A stretch of 64,000 nucleotides of DNA, from NCBI RefSeq assembly GCF_019880365.1, contig NZ_CP082271.1, forward strand, positions 186,001-250,000, given 5' to 3'. The stretch's first letter is position 1, and every line of letters starts with the position of its first letter. A program made the translations under genes and the position numbers. The stretch comes from Pseudomonas sp. DNDY-54 (GTDB taxonomy: Bacteria > Pseudomonadota > Gammaproteobacteria > Pseudomonadales > Pseudomonadaceae). This document shows, in pieces, positions 33,666 to 40,701 of this stretch. The notes below the pieces were generated by a model. That model made no database searches. It was not told the origin of the DNA and saw only the letters and a program-made list of their open reading frames with translations.

Positions 33666-34093
33666 AGTTAATGCCGAATTATCTAAAAGAATATGTTACG
33701 GAATTTAATTACCTTTTTAGTCAGATCCAGGTATGTGCTTCAATAAAGCAAGTCGACGATAAAAACTATACTTCATTCTATAATTTCGGTAACAATGCCC
33801 GTAAGTTTTTTGAAATATATCTTTATTACAAATATCCTAACGAGGGCATGACAGACGACACGTTAGTTAAGTTTTTTGGTGATGAAGCTATACCGGCTTC
33901 TCTCACAAGCAGGATAAATAATGAATATTCCCATCTTGCGGGAGTGTTTGAGCGAGGTGCTGCACCGACCGAAGTTCCAGAGATGCAGAAAGCAGCATGC
34001 GCGATCTTAGCGCGGATCAAATTGAAAGATCCTGAGCAATACTATGCACTAATGGACAGCATCGGAGCCGACGTAGAAGAGGACGTTGTTTAA
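33617..34093 (+). pseudogene. Detached C-terminal nuclease-like domain of the RloC-like gene
   Basis: This frame continues the ATPase gene after a -1 shift. It has an internal ATG at 33671 (MPNYLKEYVTEFNYLFSQIQ) that could start a 140-aa product, but the preceding 18 codons also read as family sequence, so it is a split gene rather than a separate one. The domain contains NNARKFFEIYL (Arg710 and Glu714 of the corrected 806-aa protein, spaced R-x3-E) and SRINNEYSHLAG (His754). R-x3-E plus a downstream His is the arrangement of the PrrC catalytic residues Arg320, Glu324 and His356. The stretch also contains R-x6-H as in HEPN nucleases. Whether it is expressed depends on slippage at the A6 run or on internal initiation. 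Confidence 0.75.
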
Positions 34094-34233
34094 CAACCTA
34101 GCGTTCAGGCGTCATGTCGAAAAAGTGTCGAAATCACTATTCAGTAATAGCCAGGTCTAAAACTGCAGGTCGGAAACGCCCAAAATGGGATATAGGCCTA
34201 AATAAGCCAATAATTACGGAAGCTGAAACAGGA

Positions 34234-34272
34234 TTTGAAGCCCGGCCGCACCACCGGGTGCGATTGCCTTCC
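34234..34272. repeat. Right attachment-type direct repeat (orphan 5' half of tRNA-Sec)
   Basis: This copy is identical to 30679-30717. It ends at the former tRNA 5' end, with native upstream DNA to its right (toward selB), and it lacks the tRNA 3' half. It marks the original location of selC, about 44 bp after the selB stop. Confidence 0.85.
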
Positions 34273-34301
34273 AGCGAGGCCTCGAATGAGGCCTGGACTG
34301 G
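34271..34301 (-). terminator. Hairpin after selB
   Basis: CCAG (34271) with AGGCCT (34277) pairs with AGGCCT (34289) and CTGG (34298). It lies between the selB stop and the tRNA fragment. It lacks a T tract, so it may be an RNA-processing hairpin of the former selB-selC transcript rather than a terminator. Confidence 0.35.
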
Positions 34302-34316
34302 AAATTGATGAGCAGC

Positions 34317-36233
34317 CTACCTGACCTCCTGCTCCGAGGCCAAGGCGCTGTCGGGTCGCACCTTGCGCTCGTTGCCGAAGCGGCGGGTGAGGCCGATGCG
34401 GTCGAAGTGCTCAAGCAACTGAATGCTGCGTTTTCGACCCAGCTGAATCTGGTCGCGAAAGGCGGCGGCGCGGATCACGCCGGATTGGCGTTCCATGTCC
34501 AGCACCTGGCTGGCGAGCTGGCGAATGGTCGAGTCGGTGTAGAACAGGTCCTTGACGACCTGTTGCAGCTCGCCGATGCGCGACAGTTTGCGTAACAGGT
34601 GCCGGACGCGGTCTTCCTCGACATCCAGCTCCCTGGCCAGGTCGCGTACCCAGGGCGGATCGAAGCGTGCCGCTTCGAGCAGCGGCCAGAGCCGGGCTTT
34701 CAGCGCTTCTTCTTCTTCGCTCAGGCGAACACAGTGGCCGGGCAGGTGCAGCCAGGGGCCGCTGGCTTCTATGGTGCCGGCGGCCAGCACGGCTTCCAGC
34801 AGCGCCAGGTAGACCGGCCGCTCCAGCTGAGGCAATGCGTAGCGGCGCAGGCGGTCGCGGTCCGGGCCGAGTTCGTCTGGTTGCGTTTCATGGAAGCGCT
34901 GCAGGGCGGCAATCAGGCTCTGTTCGAGGTAGTCCCAGGTGCCGCGCTCGAATAGCCGTGGGCCGAGGCGGGTGTTGATCTCCAGTGCCTCGTCCGGCAG
35001 TTGCCAGGTATGCCGTGGTCGGTTGAATTGTCGTTCCAGCAAGGCCGGCCCCAAGCCGTTGATGGCGCTCGGTAGCAGTCCTGGCAGGACGTCCTCCAAT
35101 GTTTCGCCCGCTAATGCGCGCAGCACCGCAAGCCGTGCCTGACGGTGCCGGTTGCGCGGTGGGGCGAAGGGATCGAGTACACGCCCGCCACCGAGGGTGC
35201 GTTGGGCCGATTGATCGCGCAGCACGACCCGGTCGCCGTGGACGGCATGTGCCGGCGCGTTCAACAGCAACTGTGCGTGTACATGACCGCCCGGGGCCAG
35301 GCATTCGCCTTCCAGCAGGGCGATCCGCCCAGTGACATCCTGGGCGCCGAGGTGGATGTGCACCGGCGTCCAGTGCCGCAGCTCACGGGCTTCGCTGGGC
35401 AACAGAGTAAATTCGATATCGATACGTCGGGTGGCGGCTTGCAGTTCTGGTTTTACCAACCAGTCGCCGCGGCTTATGTGGTCCACCGAAAGGCGTTCGC
35501 CACTGAGGTTGAGGGCAACGCGCTGGCCAGCATGCGCGTGCTCGGCCTTTTGGTTCTGAGCGTGCAGCCCGCGTACGCGAACGTTTCGTCCGGACGGGCT
35601 CAGCGCCAGCTCATCGCCGACCTGAACCTGGCCGGCAAAGGCGGTGCCGGTCACCACGACGCCGGCTCCGGTCACGCTGAAGGCGCGGTCGATGGCGAGA
35701 CGAAAATGCCCCTCTTGGCGACGTGCCTTGACCTGGGCCGCCTGTTCGATCAGCAGGGCGCGAAGGGCGTCGATGCCCTCGCCGGACACGCTGGACACCG
35801 GCAGGATCGGTGCGCCGGCCAGCGGTCCGCCCGCGATCAGCCCTTCGACTTGCAGATGCACCTCGGCGATCCGGCTGCGCTCGACCCTGTCGATCTTGGT
35901 CAGTGCCACGAGCGCGTGGCGGATGCCCAGCAGCTCGATGATAGCCAGATGTTCCCGCGTCTGCGGCATGACGCCGTCATCCGCAGCAACAACCAGCAGG
36001 ACGCAGTCGATACCGCAGGCGCCCGCGAGCATGTTGTGCACGAATTTTTCGTGGCCGGGTACGTCGATGAAGCCGGTGAGATCCGATTCGCCGAGCGAGG
36101 CGTAAAGATAGCCGAGGTCAATGGTAATGCCGCGCAGCCGCTCTTCGCGGCGGCGGTCACCTTCCTGCCCGGTGAGGGCTTTGAGCAGGGCGGTCTTGCC
36201 GTGGTCGATGTGGCCGGCGGTGCCAATGATCAT
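34317..36233 (-). CDS. selB: Selenocysteine-specific elongation factor SelB
   Basis: SelB delivers Sec-tRNA(Sec) to the ribosome at UGA codons marked by a SECIS element. Start ATG 36233 overlaps the selA stop (ATGA), giving 638 aa; an open frame to 36506 lies inside selA and is not used. N-terminal GTPase: G1 [20 protein letters not shown]2 region [11 protein letters not shown]3 [16 protein letters not shown]4 TKID. EF-Tu-like domains II/III follow ([16 protein letters not shown]). The C-terminal winged-helix repeats for SECIS binding extend to [20 protein letters not shown]. Length is normal. Confidence 0.96.
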   Translation of the reverse strand: MIIGTAGHIDHGKTALLKALTGQEGDRRREERLRGITIDLGYLYASLGESDLTGFIDVPGHEKFVHNMLAGACGIDCVLLVVAADDGVMPQTREHLAIIELLGIRHALVALTKIDRVERSRIAEVHLQVEGLIAGGPLAGAPILPVSSVSGEGIDALRALLIEQAAQVKARRQEGHFRLAIDRAFSVTGAGVVVTGTAFAGQVQVGDELALSPSGRNVRVRGLHAQNQKAEHAHAGQRVALNLSGERLSVDHISRGDWLVKPELQAATRRIDIEFTLLPSEARELRHWTPVHIHLGAQDVTGRIALLEGECLAPGGHVHAQLLLNAPAHAVHGDRVVLRDQSAQRTLGGGRVLDPFAPPRNRHRQARLAVLRALAGETLEDVLPGLLPSAINGLGPALLERQFNRPRHTWQLPDEALEINTRLGPRLFERGTWDYLEQSLIAALQRFHETQPDELGPDRDRLRRYALPQLERPVYLALLEAVLAAGTIEASGPWLHLPGHCVRLSEEEEALKARLWPLLEAARFDPPWVRDLARELDVEEDRVRHLLRKLSRIGELQQVVKDLFYTDSTIRQLASQVLDMERQSGVIRAAAFRDQIQLGRKRSIQLLEHFDRIGLTRRFGNERKVRPDSALASEQEVR

Positions 36234-37639
36234 GACGCCAGATCCTGTTGCAGGTGCGGCAGCTGCTCCAGCAATGCCGGTTCGTCGTCCAGCTGGCGCA
36301 GGTCGAGCCAGAGGGCATCGTCGGCGATCCGGCCGAGAATCGGTATCGGCAGGCAGCGCAGCGCTTCTTCCAGTTGCCGCAAACTGCGCCCGCGCAGACG
36401 TCGGGATTGCAGCGGACGAATGCAGAGCGCGGCGCTGGGCAGGCGTGCGACCGGCTGAGCGCCGCTGCCGATCATCCCCAGCGCGTCCGCGACGACCACC
36501 TGCCAACTTTCGCCGAGGGCAGTAGCAACGGCTGGTGCGATACGTTCGGCCTGGGCGCGAATGTCATGCTGGGGGCGGCTGAGCAGGCGCAGGCTGGTCA
36601 GCCGCTCGCCGAGACGGTCGGGATCACGATAAAGATTGAGCACGGCTTCGAGTGCGGCCAGGGTCAGTTTGTCTACCCGGAGCGCGCGTTTGAGCGGGTT
36701 TTTTTTGATCTTCTGGATCAGCTCACGACGACCGACGATCAGCCCTGCCTGCGGTCCGCCGAGCAGCTTGTCGCCGCTGAACGTGACGATGTCCGCACCG
36801 TCGCGCAGCGCTTCCTGCACGGTTGGCTCTCGTGGCAGGCCCCAGCGAGACAGGTCAACCAGGCTGCCGCTGCCGAGGTCTTCCAACAGTGGCAGGCCAT
36901 GCGCGCAGGCGATGGCCGCCAGCTCAGTGGTGGCGACGCTGGCGGTAAAGCCTTGCACGCTGTAGTTGCTGGTATGCACGCGCATCAACAAACCGCTGCG
37001 CGGGTTGATCGCGGCTTCGTAATCCTTGGCGTGGGTGCGATTGGTGGTGCCGACTTCGTGCAGCTTCACGCCGGCGCGGGCCATGATGTCCGGGATGCGG
37101 AAGGCGCCGCCAATCTCGATCAGCTCGCCGCGAGAGATGATCCCTTCCTTGCGCGCGCCGAGGCTGTTCAGCGCCAGCAATACCGCAGCGGCGTTGTTGT
37201 TCACCACCGTGACGGCTTCAGCGCCGGTCAGCTCGCGGATCAGGCCTTCGATGAGGTCATCGCGGTCGCCGCGCTTGCCACTGGCGAGGTCGAACTCGAG
37301 GTTCATCGGGTAACGCGCGGCGAGCGTGATGGCTTCGATCGCTTCATCCGGCAGCAGCGCGCGGCCGAGGTTGGTATGCAGCACGGTGCCGGTCAGGTTG
37401 AACACACGGCGCACGCGACTGCGATGCTGACTGGCGAGACGTTCGCCGGCGCGGCCAGCGAGCACGGCCTCGGACAACTCCAAGGCGGCCAACTGACCGT
37501 GGCGAGCAGGCTCGCGCAGTTCGTCGAGCAAGTCGCGCAGCGTGCCGAGCAGCGCTGCTCGGCCGTAGCGCTGTTGCAGTGGCTCGCACGCAGGCGCACG
37601 CAACAGGCGGTCGACCGAAGGCAGGCGAACGCTGCTCAT
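36230..37639 (-). CDS. selA: L-seryl-tRNA(Sec) selenium transferase SelA
   Basis: SelA is a PLP enzyme converting Ser-tRNA(Sec) to Sec-tRNA(Sec) with selenophosphate. The 469-aa protein shows the N-terminal tRNA-binding domain ([20 protein letters not shown]), [53 protein letters not shown] and the PLP-lysine motif [20 protein letters not shown] (Lys291). It has no evident own ribosome-binding site, and its ATG overlaps the stop of a 36-codon frame upstream, so translation may be coupled. The selA-selB order with ATGA overlap is standard. Confidence 0.96.
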   Translation of the reverse strand: MSSVRLPSVDRLLRAPACEPLQQRYGRAALLGTLRDLLDELREPARHGQLAALELSEAVLAGRAGERLASQHRSRVRRVFNLTGTVLHTNLGRALLPDEAIEAITLAARYPMNLEFDLASGKRGDRDDLIEGLIRELTGAEAVTVVNNNAAAVLLALNSLGARKEGIISRGELIEIGGAFRIPDIMARAGVKLHEVGTTNRTHAKDYEAAINPRSGLLMRVHTSNYSVQGFTASVATTELAAIACAHGLPLLEDLGSGSLVDLSRWGLPREPTVQEALRDGADIVTFSGDKLLGGPQAGLIVGRRELIQKIKKNPLKRALRVDKLTLAALEAVLNLYRDPDRLGERLTSLRLLSRPQHDIRAQAERIAPAVATALGESWQVVVADALGMIGSGAQPVARLPSAALCIRPLQSRRLRGRSLRQLEEALRCLPIPILGRIADDALWLDLRQLDDEPALLEQLPHLQQDLAS

Positions 37640-37746
37640 GGTCGGCGATCCGGATTGCTGTGCGCGAGGTAAGCGGCGATGCCGGCGCCAGTGGTATGGC
37701 CCGCGCAGCGCCCGGTGTCGAGGTTGCCTGACACGCAGGACTCCAT
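37636..37746 (-). CDS. Possible 36-aa small protein translationally coupled to selA
   Basis: An ATG at 37746 opens a 36-codon frame, [17 protein letters not shown] and so on, ending ..HSNPDRRP. Its TGA overlaps the selA ATG as ATGA. Two Cys and a His (C4, C14, H17) are spaced as in a small metal site. No ribosome-binding site is visible upstream of its ATG. It could also be a degraded 3' end of a former upstream gene. I do not recognise the family. Confidence 0.35.
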   Translation of the reverse strand: MESCVSGNLDTGRCAGHTTGAGIAAYLAHSNPDRRP

Positions 37747-37833
37747 TTGTTTTTAGTCTTTTGCGAGGAGCAATAGACGCTTATATCTGCGCGGGGTTCA
37801 GTACGGCCGTTGCGCCTCCTGCCGCTGAAACGA

Positions 37834-37862
37834 AAGAACCCGGGCAAGCCCGGGTTCTTTTT
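37834..37862. terminator. Bidirectional intrinsic terminator
   Basis: A perfect 12-bp stem AAGAACCCGGGC/GCCCGGGTTCTT with a two-base apparent loop is followed by TTT on the plus strand. On the minus strand it lies just after the Tim44-like gene and is followed by TTCTTTCGTTT, so it should terminate that gene and insulate selA. Confidence 0.85.
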
Positions 37863-37875
37863 GTGCCTGTGCGTA

Positions 37876-38718
37876 TCAGGCGTTCTGGCGGATACCCGCG
37901 ACCAGCCATGGCTGGTTTTCGCCCTGCGCACGCTCCATGCGCCAGCTTTCGCTGAAGGCCTCGCCCTGGTCGAAGCGCGAGCTCTTCGACGTGCCGACGA
38001 AGGTAAGGGTGGCGATGGTCTTGTCTGCCTGATCGTCCACACCGTCGAGCTGAACTTGCAGGTCGTCGACGTACGTGGATTGATAGGCGTCGCCGATCTC
38101 GGCCCGCTCGCGCTTGAGGAAATCAAGCAATTGCGGCGTGACGAACTCGGCGATCTTGTCCATCTCGTTCGCGTCCCAATGCTGTTGCAGGGACATGAAG
38201 TGCTCACGGGCAGCCGCCACGAAGTTCTGTTCGTTGAACCAGGCGGGTGCATTGATCACCGGCGCGGCCGCTACGGGTGCCGCACTGCCACCGAAAATCG
38301 ACGACTGGGCCGGCTGCGCAGGCATCTCGCGCTGCATCGGTGCATGCCCGGCCATGGCCGGTTGCTGCTGGCGACGGCGCGCGGCGAGGAAGCGGAACAG
38401 CAGGAACGCGATACCACCGAAGATCAGGATATCCATGAACTGGATACCTTCGAAGCCGTCACCCATGAACATCGAGGCGAGCAGGCCACCGGCCGCGAGA
38501 CCGGCCAACGGGCCGAGCCAGCGCGATGCACCGCTTGCGGCGGCAGGGGTCTTGCCTGCTTGAGTGGGAGCCGCCTGGTTTTGCTGGGGCGCCTGGCGGG
38601 TCTGATGGCTCGGTGCCGAACCAAAGCTCTTGCCGCCACCGAAGCGCTTGGCGTGGACGTCGAGGCTAAGGGTCAGGCCGATACACAGCGCCATGAAAAT
38701 GCTGAGCACACGTTGCAT
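37876..38718 (-). CDS. Tim44-like domain membrane protein
   Basis: The 280-aa protein has a signal peptide or first helix (MQRVLSIFMALCIGLTLSLD, VHAKRFGGGKSFG) and a Gln/Pro/Ala-rich linker. Two further hydrophobic stretches follow (WLGPLAGLAAGGLLASMFMG and FMDILIFGGIAFLLFRFLAA). The C-terminal Tim44-like domain covers about 155-280 (FVAAAREHFMSLQQHWDANE, VTPQLLDFLKRERAEIGD, SESWRMERA). The bacterial family is widespread; its role is not established, and only the domain name recalls the mitochondrial import factor. Confidence 0.88.
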   Translation of the reverse strand: MQRVLSIFMALCIGLTLSLDVHAKRFGGGKSFGSAPSHQTRQAPQQNQAAPTQAGKTPAAASGASRWLGPLAGLAAGGLLASMFMGDGFEGIQFMDILIFGGIAFLLFRFLAARRRQQQPAMAGHAPMQREMPAQPAQSSIFGGSAAPVAAAPVINAPAWFNEQNFVAAAREHFMSLQQHWDANEMDKIAEFVTPQLLDFLKRERAEIGDAYQSTYVDDLQVQLDGVDDQADKTIATLTFVGTSKSSRFDQGEAFSESWRMERAQGENQPWLVAGIRQNA

Positions 38719-38852
38719 TTAGTATTCCCGCTTTTGAGAGGTGGATTCACGAGTTGCATCCTGCCGAGCTGGGCAAGCCTTGACCAGCGGCAGTATGTTA
38801 CCGACTTTTGCATCGCGCCGTGGCCATGGCCGCGACAGCGCAGGAGCTCGCT

Positions 38853-39485
38853 ATGTACACGCCGTCCGCTTTTCGTCAGAACGATCTTCCAACCTTGCAT
38901 GCGCTGATTGATCAGGTCCGGCTGGCTGTGCTGGTCAGCCACGGCGAGAGCGGCATCCAGGCGAGCCATCTGCCGCTGCTCTTGATTCCCGAAGAGGGTG
39001 AGTTCGGCACGCTGTATGGTCACTTCGCGCGAGGGAATGAGCATTGGCGAACCTTGACGGGAGGCGCCGAGGCGCTGGCGATCTTTCAGGGCGTCGATGC
39101 GTATGTCAGCCCGAGCTATTACCCAAGCAAGGCCGAGCACGGAAAAGTCGTACCCACCTGGAACTACACGGCGGTACATGCAAGCGGATGCGTTGAAGTA
39201 TTCGACGACGCGGATCGGCTGCTGACCTTGGTCAGTCGACTCAGCGACCGGCAGGAAGCTTCGCGTAGCCAACCGTGGGCGGTCAGTGATGCGCCCCGGG
39301 ACTACATTGACGGATTGCTCAAAGCCATCATCGGCTTCGCGATGCCGATCCAAAAACTCGACGGTCAATGGAAGCTCAGCCAGAACCGCTCGAACGCCGA
39401 CAGCGAAGGCGTGCGGGAAGGGCTCGCGGCAGCGGATCGCTTGGGCGACAGGCAGACATCTGAAGTCATGAAGCGGCCCGGCTGA
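38853..39485 (+). CDS. PaiB-like FMN-binding protein
   Basis: Start ATG 38853 is set by AGGAG at 38842-38846 and gives MYTPSAFRQNDLPTLHALID, the canonical PaiB N-terminus. The 210-aa split-barrel protein contains SHLPLLLIPEEGEFGTLYGH, FARGNEHWRTL, FQGVDAYVSPSYYPSKAEHG and KVVPTWNYTAVHASG. Family members are annotated as FMN-binding negative transcriptional regulators from Bacillus PaiB, but enzymatic activity is also possible. An upstream ATG at 38808 adds unrelated residues and is not used. A strong terminator follows. Confidence 0.9.
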   Translation: MYTPSAFRQNDLPTLHALIDQVRLAVLVSHGESGIQASHLPLLLIPEEGEFGTLYGHFARGNEHWRTLTGGAEALAIFQGVDAYVSPSYYPSKAEHGKVVPTWNYTAVHASGCVEVFDDADRLLTLVSRLSDRQEASRSQPWAVSDAPRDYIDGLLKAIIGFAMPIQKLDGQWKLSQNRSNADSEGVREGLAAADRLGDRQTSEVMKRPG

Positions 39486-39501
39486 CTTTCCGGCAAAAAA
39501 A

Positions 39502-39526
39502 ACGGAGCCGCCCGGCTCCGTTTTCT
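39502..39526. terminator. Bidirectional intrinsic terminator
   Basis: Stem ACGGAGCCG/CGGCTCCGT with loop CC, flanked by A8 on the left and TTTTCT on the right, lies between the convergent PaiB-like and TRAP receptor genes. It works as an intrinsic terminator on both strands. Confidence 0.9.
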
Positions 39527-39536
39527 CAGGCCTGGC

Positions 39537-40646
39537 TTACCGCCAGTTATAAAGCTCTTTCTCCGAAATCTCGTGCATCGGCTTGACCTGAGCCTGGAAG
39601 GCTTTCATCGATGCCCAGATACGCCCGTTAAGCTCGCTCTGAGCAGCCAGTTCACCGAGCACGGCGTCGGACTGCTCGCGCATCGCGGCCAGTACCTCGT
39701 CCGGGAAGCGCTTCAGCTCGGTGCCCTGTTGCTTGAGCTGATCAAGTGCGATGGCGTTGTTGTAGACATAGTCGTCGATCATGTCGCGGCTGGCGGCACC
39801 GGCGGCCTCCGTGAGGATTGCGCGCAAGTCCTCGGGCAGGCTGTCGAGGGCCTTCTGGTTGACCAGCAGCTCCAGTACGGCCTGAGGCTCCTGCCAACCG
39901 GGGTAGTAGTAGTACTTCGCCGCTTTGTGCAGGCCGAAGGCGAGGTCGTTGTAAGGGCTGACCCAGTCAGTGGCGTCGATCGCGCCCGTCTGCAGCGCGG
40001 TGAAGACTTCGCCACCGGGCATGTTGACGGTCGTCGCACCGAGACGGCTCAGCACTTCACCGCCGAGGCCGGGCGTGCGGATCTTCAGGCCCTGGAGGTC
40101 CTGTAGCGAGTTGATCTCCTTGTTGAACCAGCCGCCCATCTGCATACCGGTGTTGCCGACGACCATCGGCTTGACGCCGTAAGGCGCGTACGCCTCGTCC
40201 CAGAATGCCTGGCCGCCGCCACGGGTCAGCCAGGCGTTCATTTCGCTGGTCGACAGGCCGAACGGCACTGAGGTGAAGAACTGTGCGGTCGGCACCTTGC
40301 CCTTCCAGTAATACGCCGCGCCGTGGCCCAGTTCGGCGGTGCCGCGCGAGACGGCGTCGAACACCTCGAGGGCCGGCACCAGCTCGCCGCCAGCATAGAC
40401 CTTGATGGTCAGGCGGCCGTCGCTCATGGTGTTGACCCGGTCGGCGAGGCGCTGCGCGGCCGTGCCCAGGCCGGGATAGTTCTTCGGCCAGGCGGTGACC
40501 ATTTTCCAGTTATAGGTTTGCGGCGCTTCGCTGGCCGCAGCCTCTGGCTCCGAGGTGGGTTCAACTTTCTTTTCGTCGTTGCAGCCTGCAAGGCTAAGGG
40601 AGGCAAGCAGGGCAGCGGCGGCACCAAACAAGTGACGGCGTTTCAT
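39537..40646 (-). CDS. TRAP transporter solute receptor lipoprotein (DctP/TakP-like)
   Basis: Periplasmic binding protein of a TRAP transporter. The 369-aa precursor has a lipoprotein signal (MKRRHLFGAAAALLASLSLA then GC, lipobox LAGC, Cys22). The mature part reads TYNWKMVTAWPKNYPGLGTA, AQRLADRV, TIKVYAGGELVPALEVFDAV, then a ligand-region TGMQMGGWFNKEINSLQDLQ, GLKIRTPGLGG, ALQTGAIDATDWVSPYNDL and YYYPGWQEPQAVLELLVNQ. This pattern is that of the 2-oxoacid-binding TakP/FcbT group. No membrane subunits (DctQ/DctM) are near, so it must partner with a transporter encoded elsewhere. It lies 55 bp after uvrD on the same strand. Confidence 0.88.
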   Translation of the reverse strand: MKRRHLFGAAAALLASLSLAGCNDEKKVEPTSEPEAAASEAPQTYNWKMVTAWPKNYPGLGTAAQRLADRVNTMSDGRLTIKVYAGGELVPALEVFDAVSRGTAELGHGAAYYWKGKVPTAQFFTSVPFGLSTSEMNAWLTRGGGQAFWDEAYAPYGVKPMVVGNTGMQMGGWFNKEINSLQDLQGLKIRTPGLGGEVLSRLGATTVNMPGGEVFTALQTGAIDATDWVSPYNDLAFGLHKAAKYYYYPGWQEPQAVLELLVNQKALDSLPEDLRAILTEAAGAASRDMIDDYVYNNAIALDQLKQQGTELKRFPDEVLAAMREQSDAVLGELAAQSELNGRIWASMKAFQAQVKPMHEISEKELYNWR

Positions 40647-40701
40647 GAATGGCTGTTCCTTTGGCGAATTTTATTAGTATGGGTATAGGTTGACGTATAC
40701 G

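Larger units (their letters stand above)
30718..34272. mobile_element. Small AT-rich genomic island integrated at tRNA-Sec
   Basis: The 3.55-kb segment is delimited by perfect 39-bp direct repeats of the tRNA-Sec 5' half and separates selB from selC. Its genes are on the plus strand, against the flanking sel genes. The largest gene is strongly AT-rich with AAA, ATA and AGA codons that are rare in the flanks. Contents are an unrecognised one-TM protein and a frameshifted AAA_13/RloC-like gene. No integrase, transposase or replication gene is present, so it is a non-mobile remnant or was moved in trans. A short direct repeat GAAACGCCCAA occurs near both ends (30933 and 34173). Confidence 0.8.

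Noticed and set aside
33671..34093. Treating the 140-aa frame as an independent partner gene of the ATPase
   Set aside because: The 18 codons before its ATG, in the same frame, continue the ATPase family sequence, and the join lies exactly at an A6 run. A split single gene explains it better.
34114..34308. A 64-codon frame across the right island end and tRNA fragment
   Set aside because: It reads through the attachment repeat and the hairpin after selB, has no homologous features, and part of the same translated text occurs at the other repeat, so it is an artefact of the duplicated tRNA sequence.
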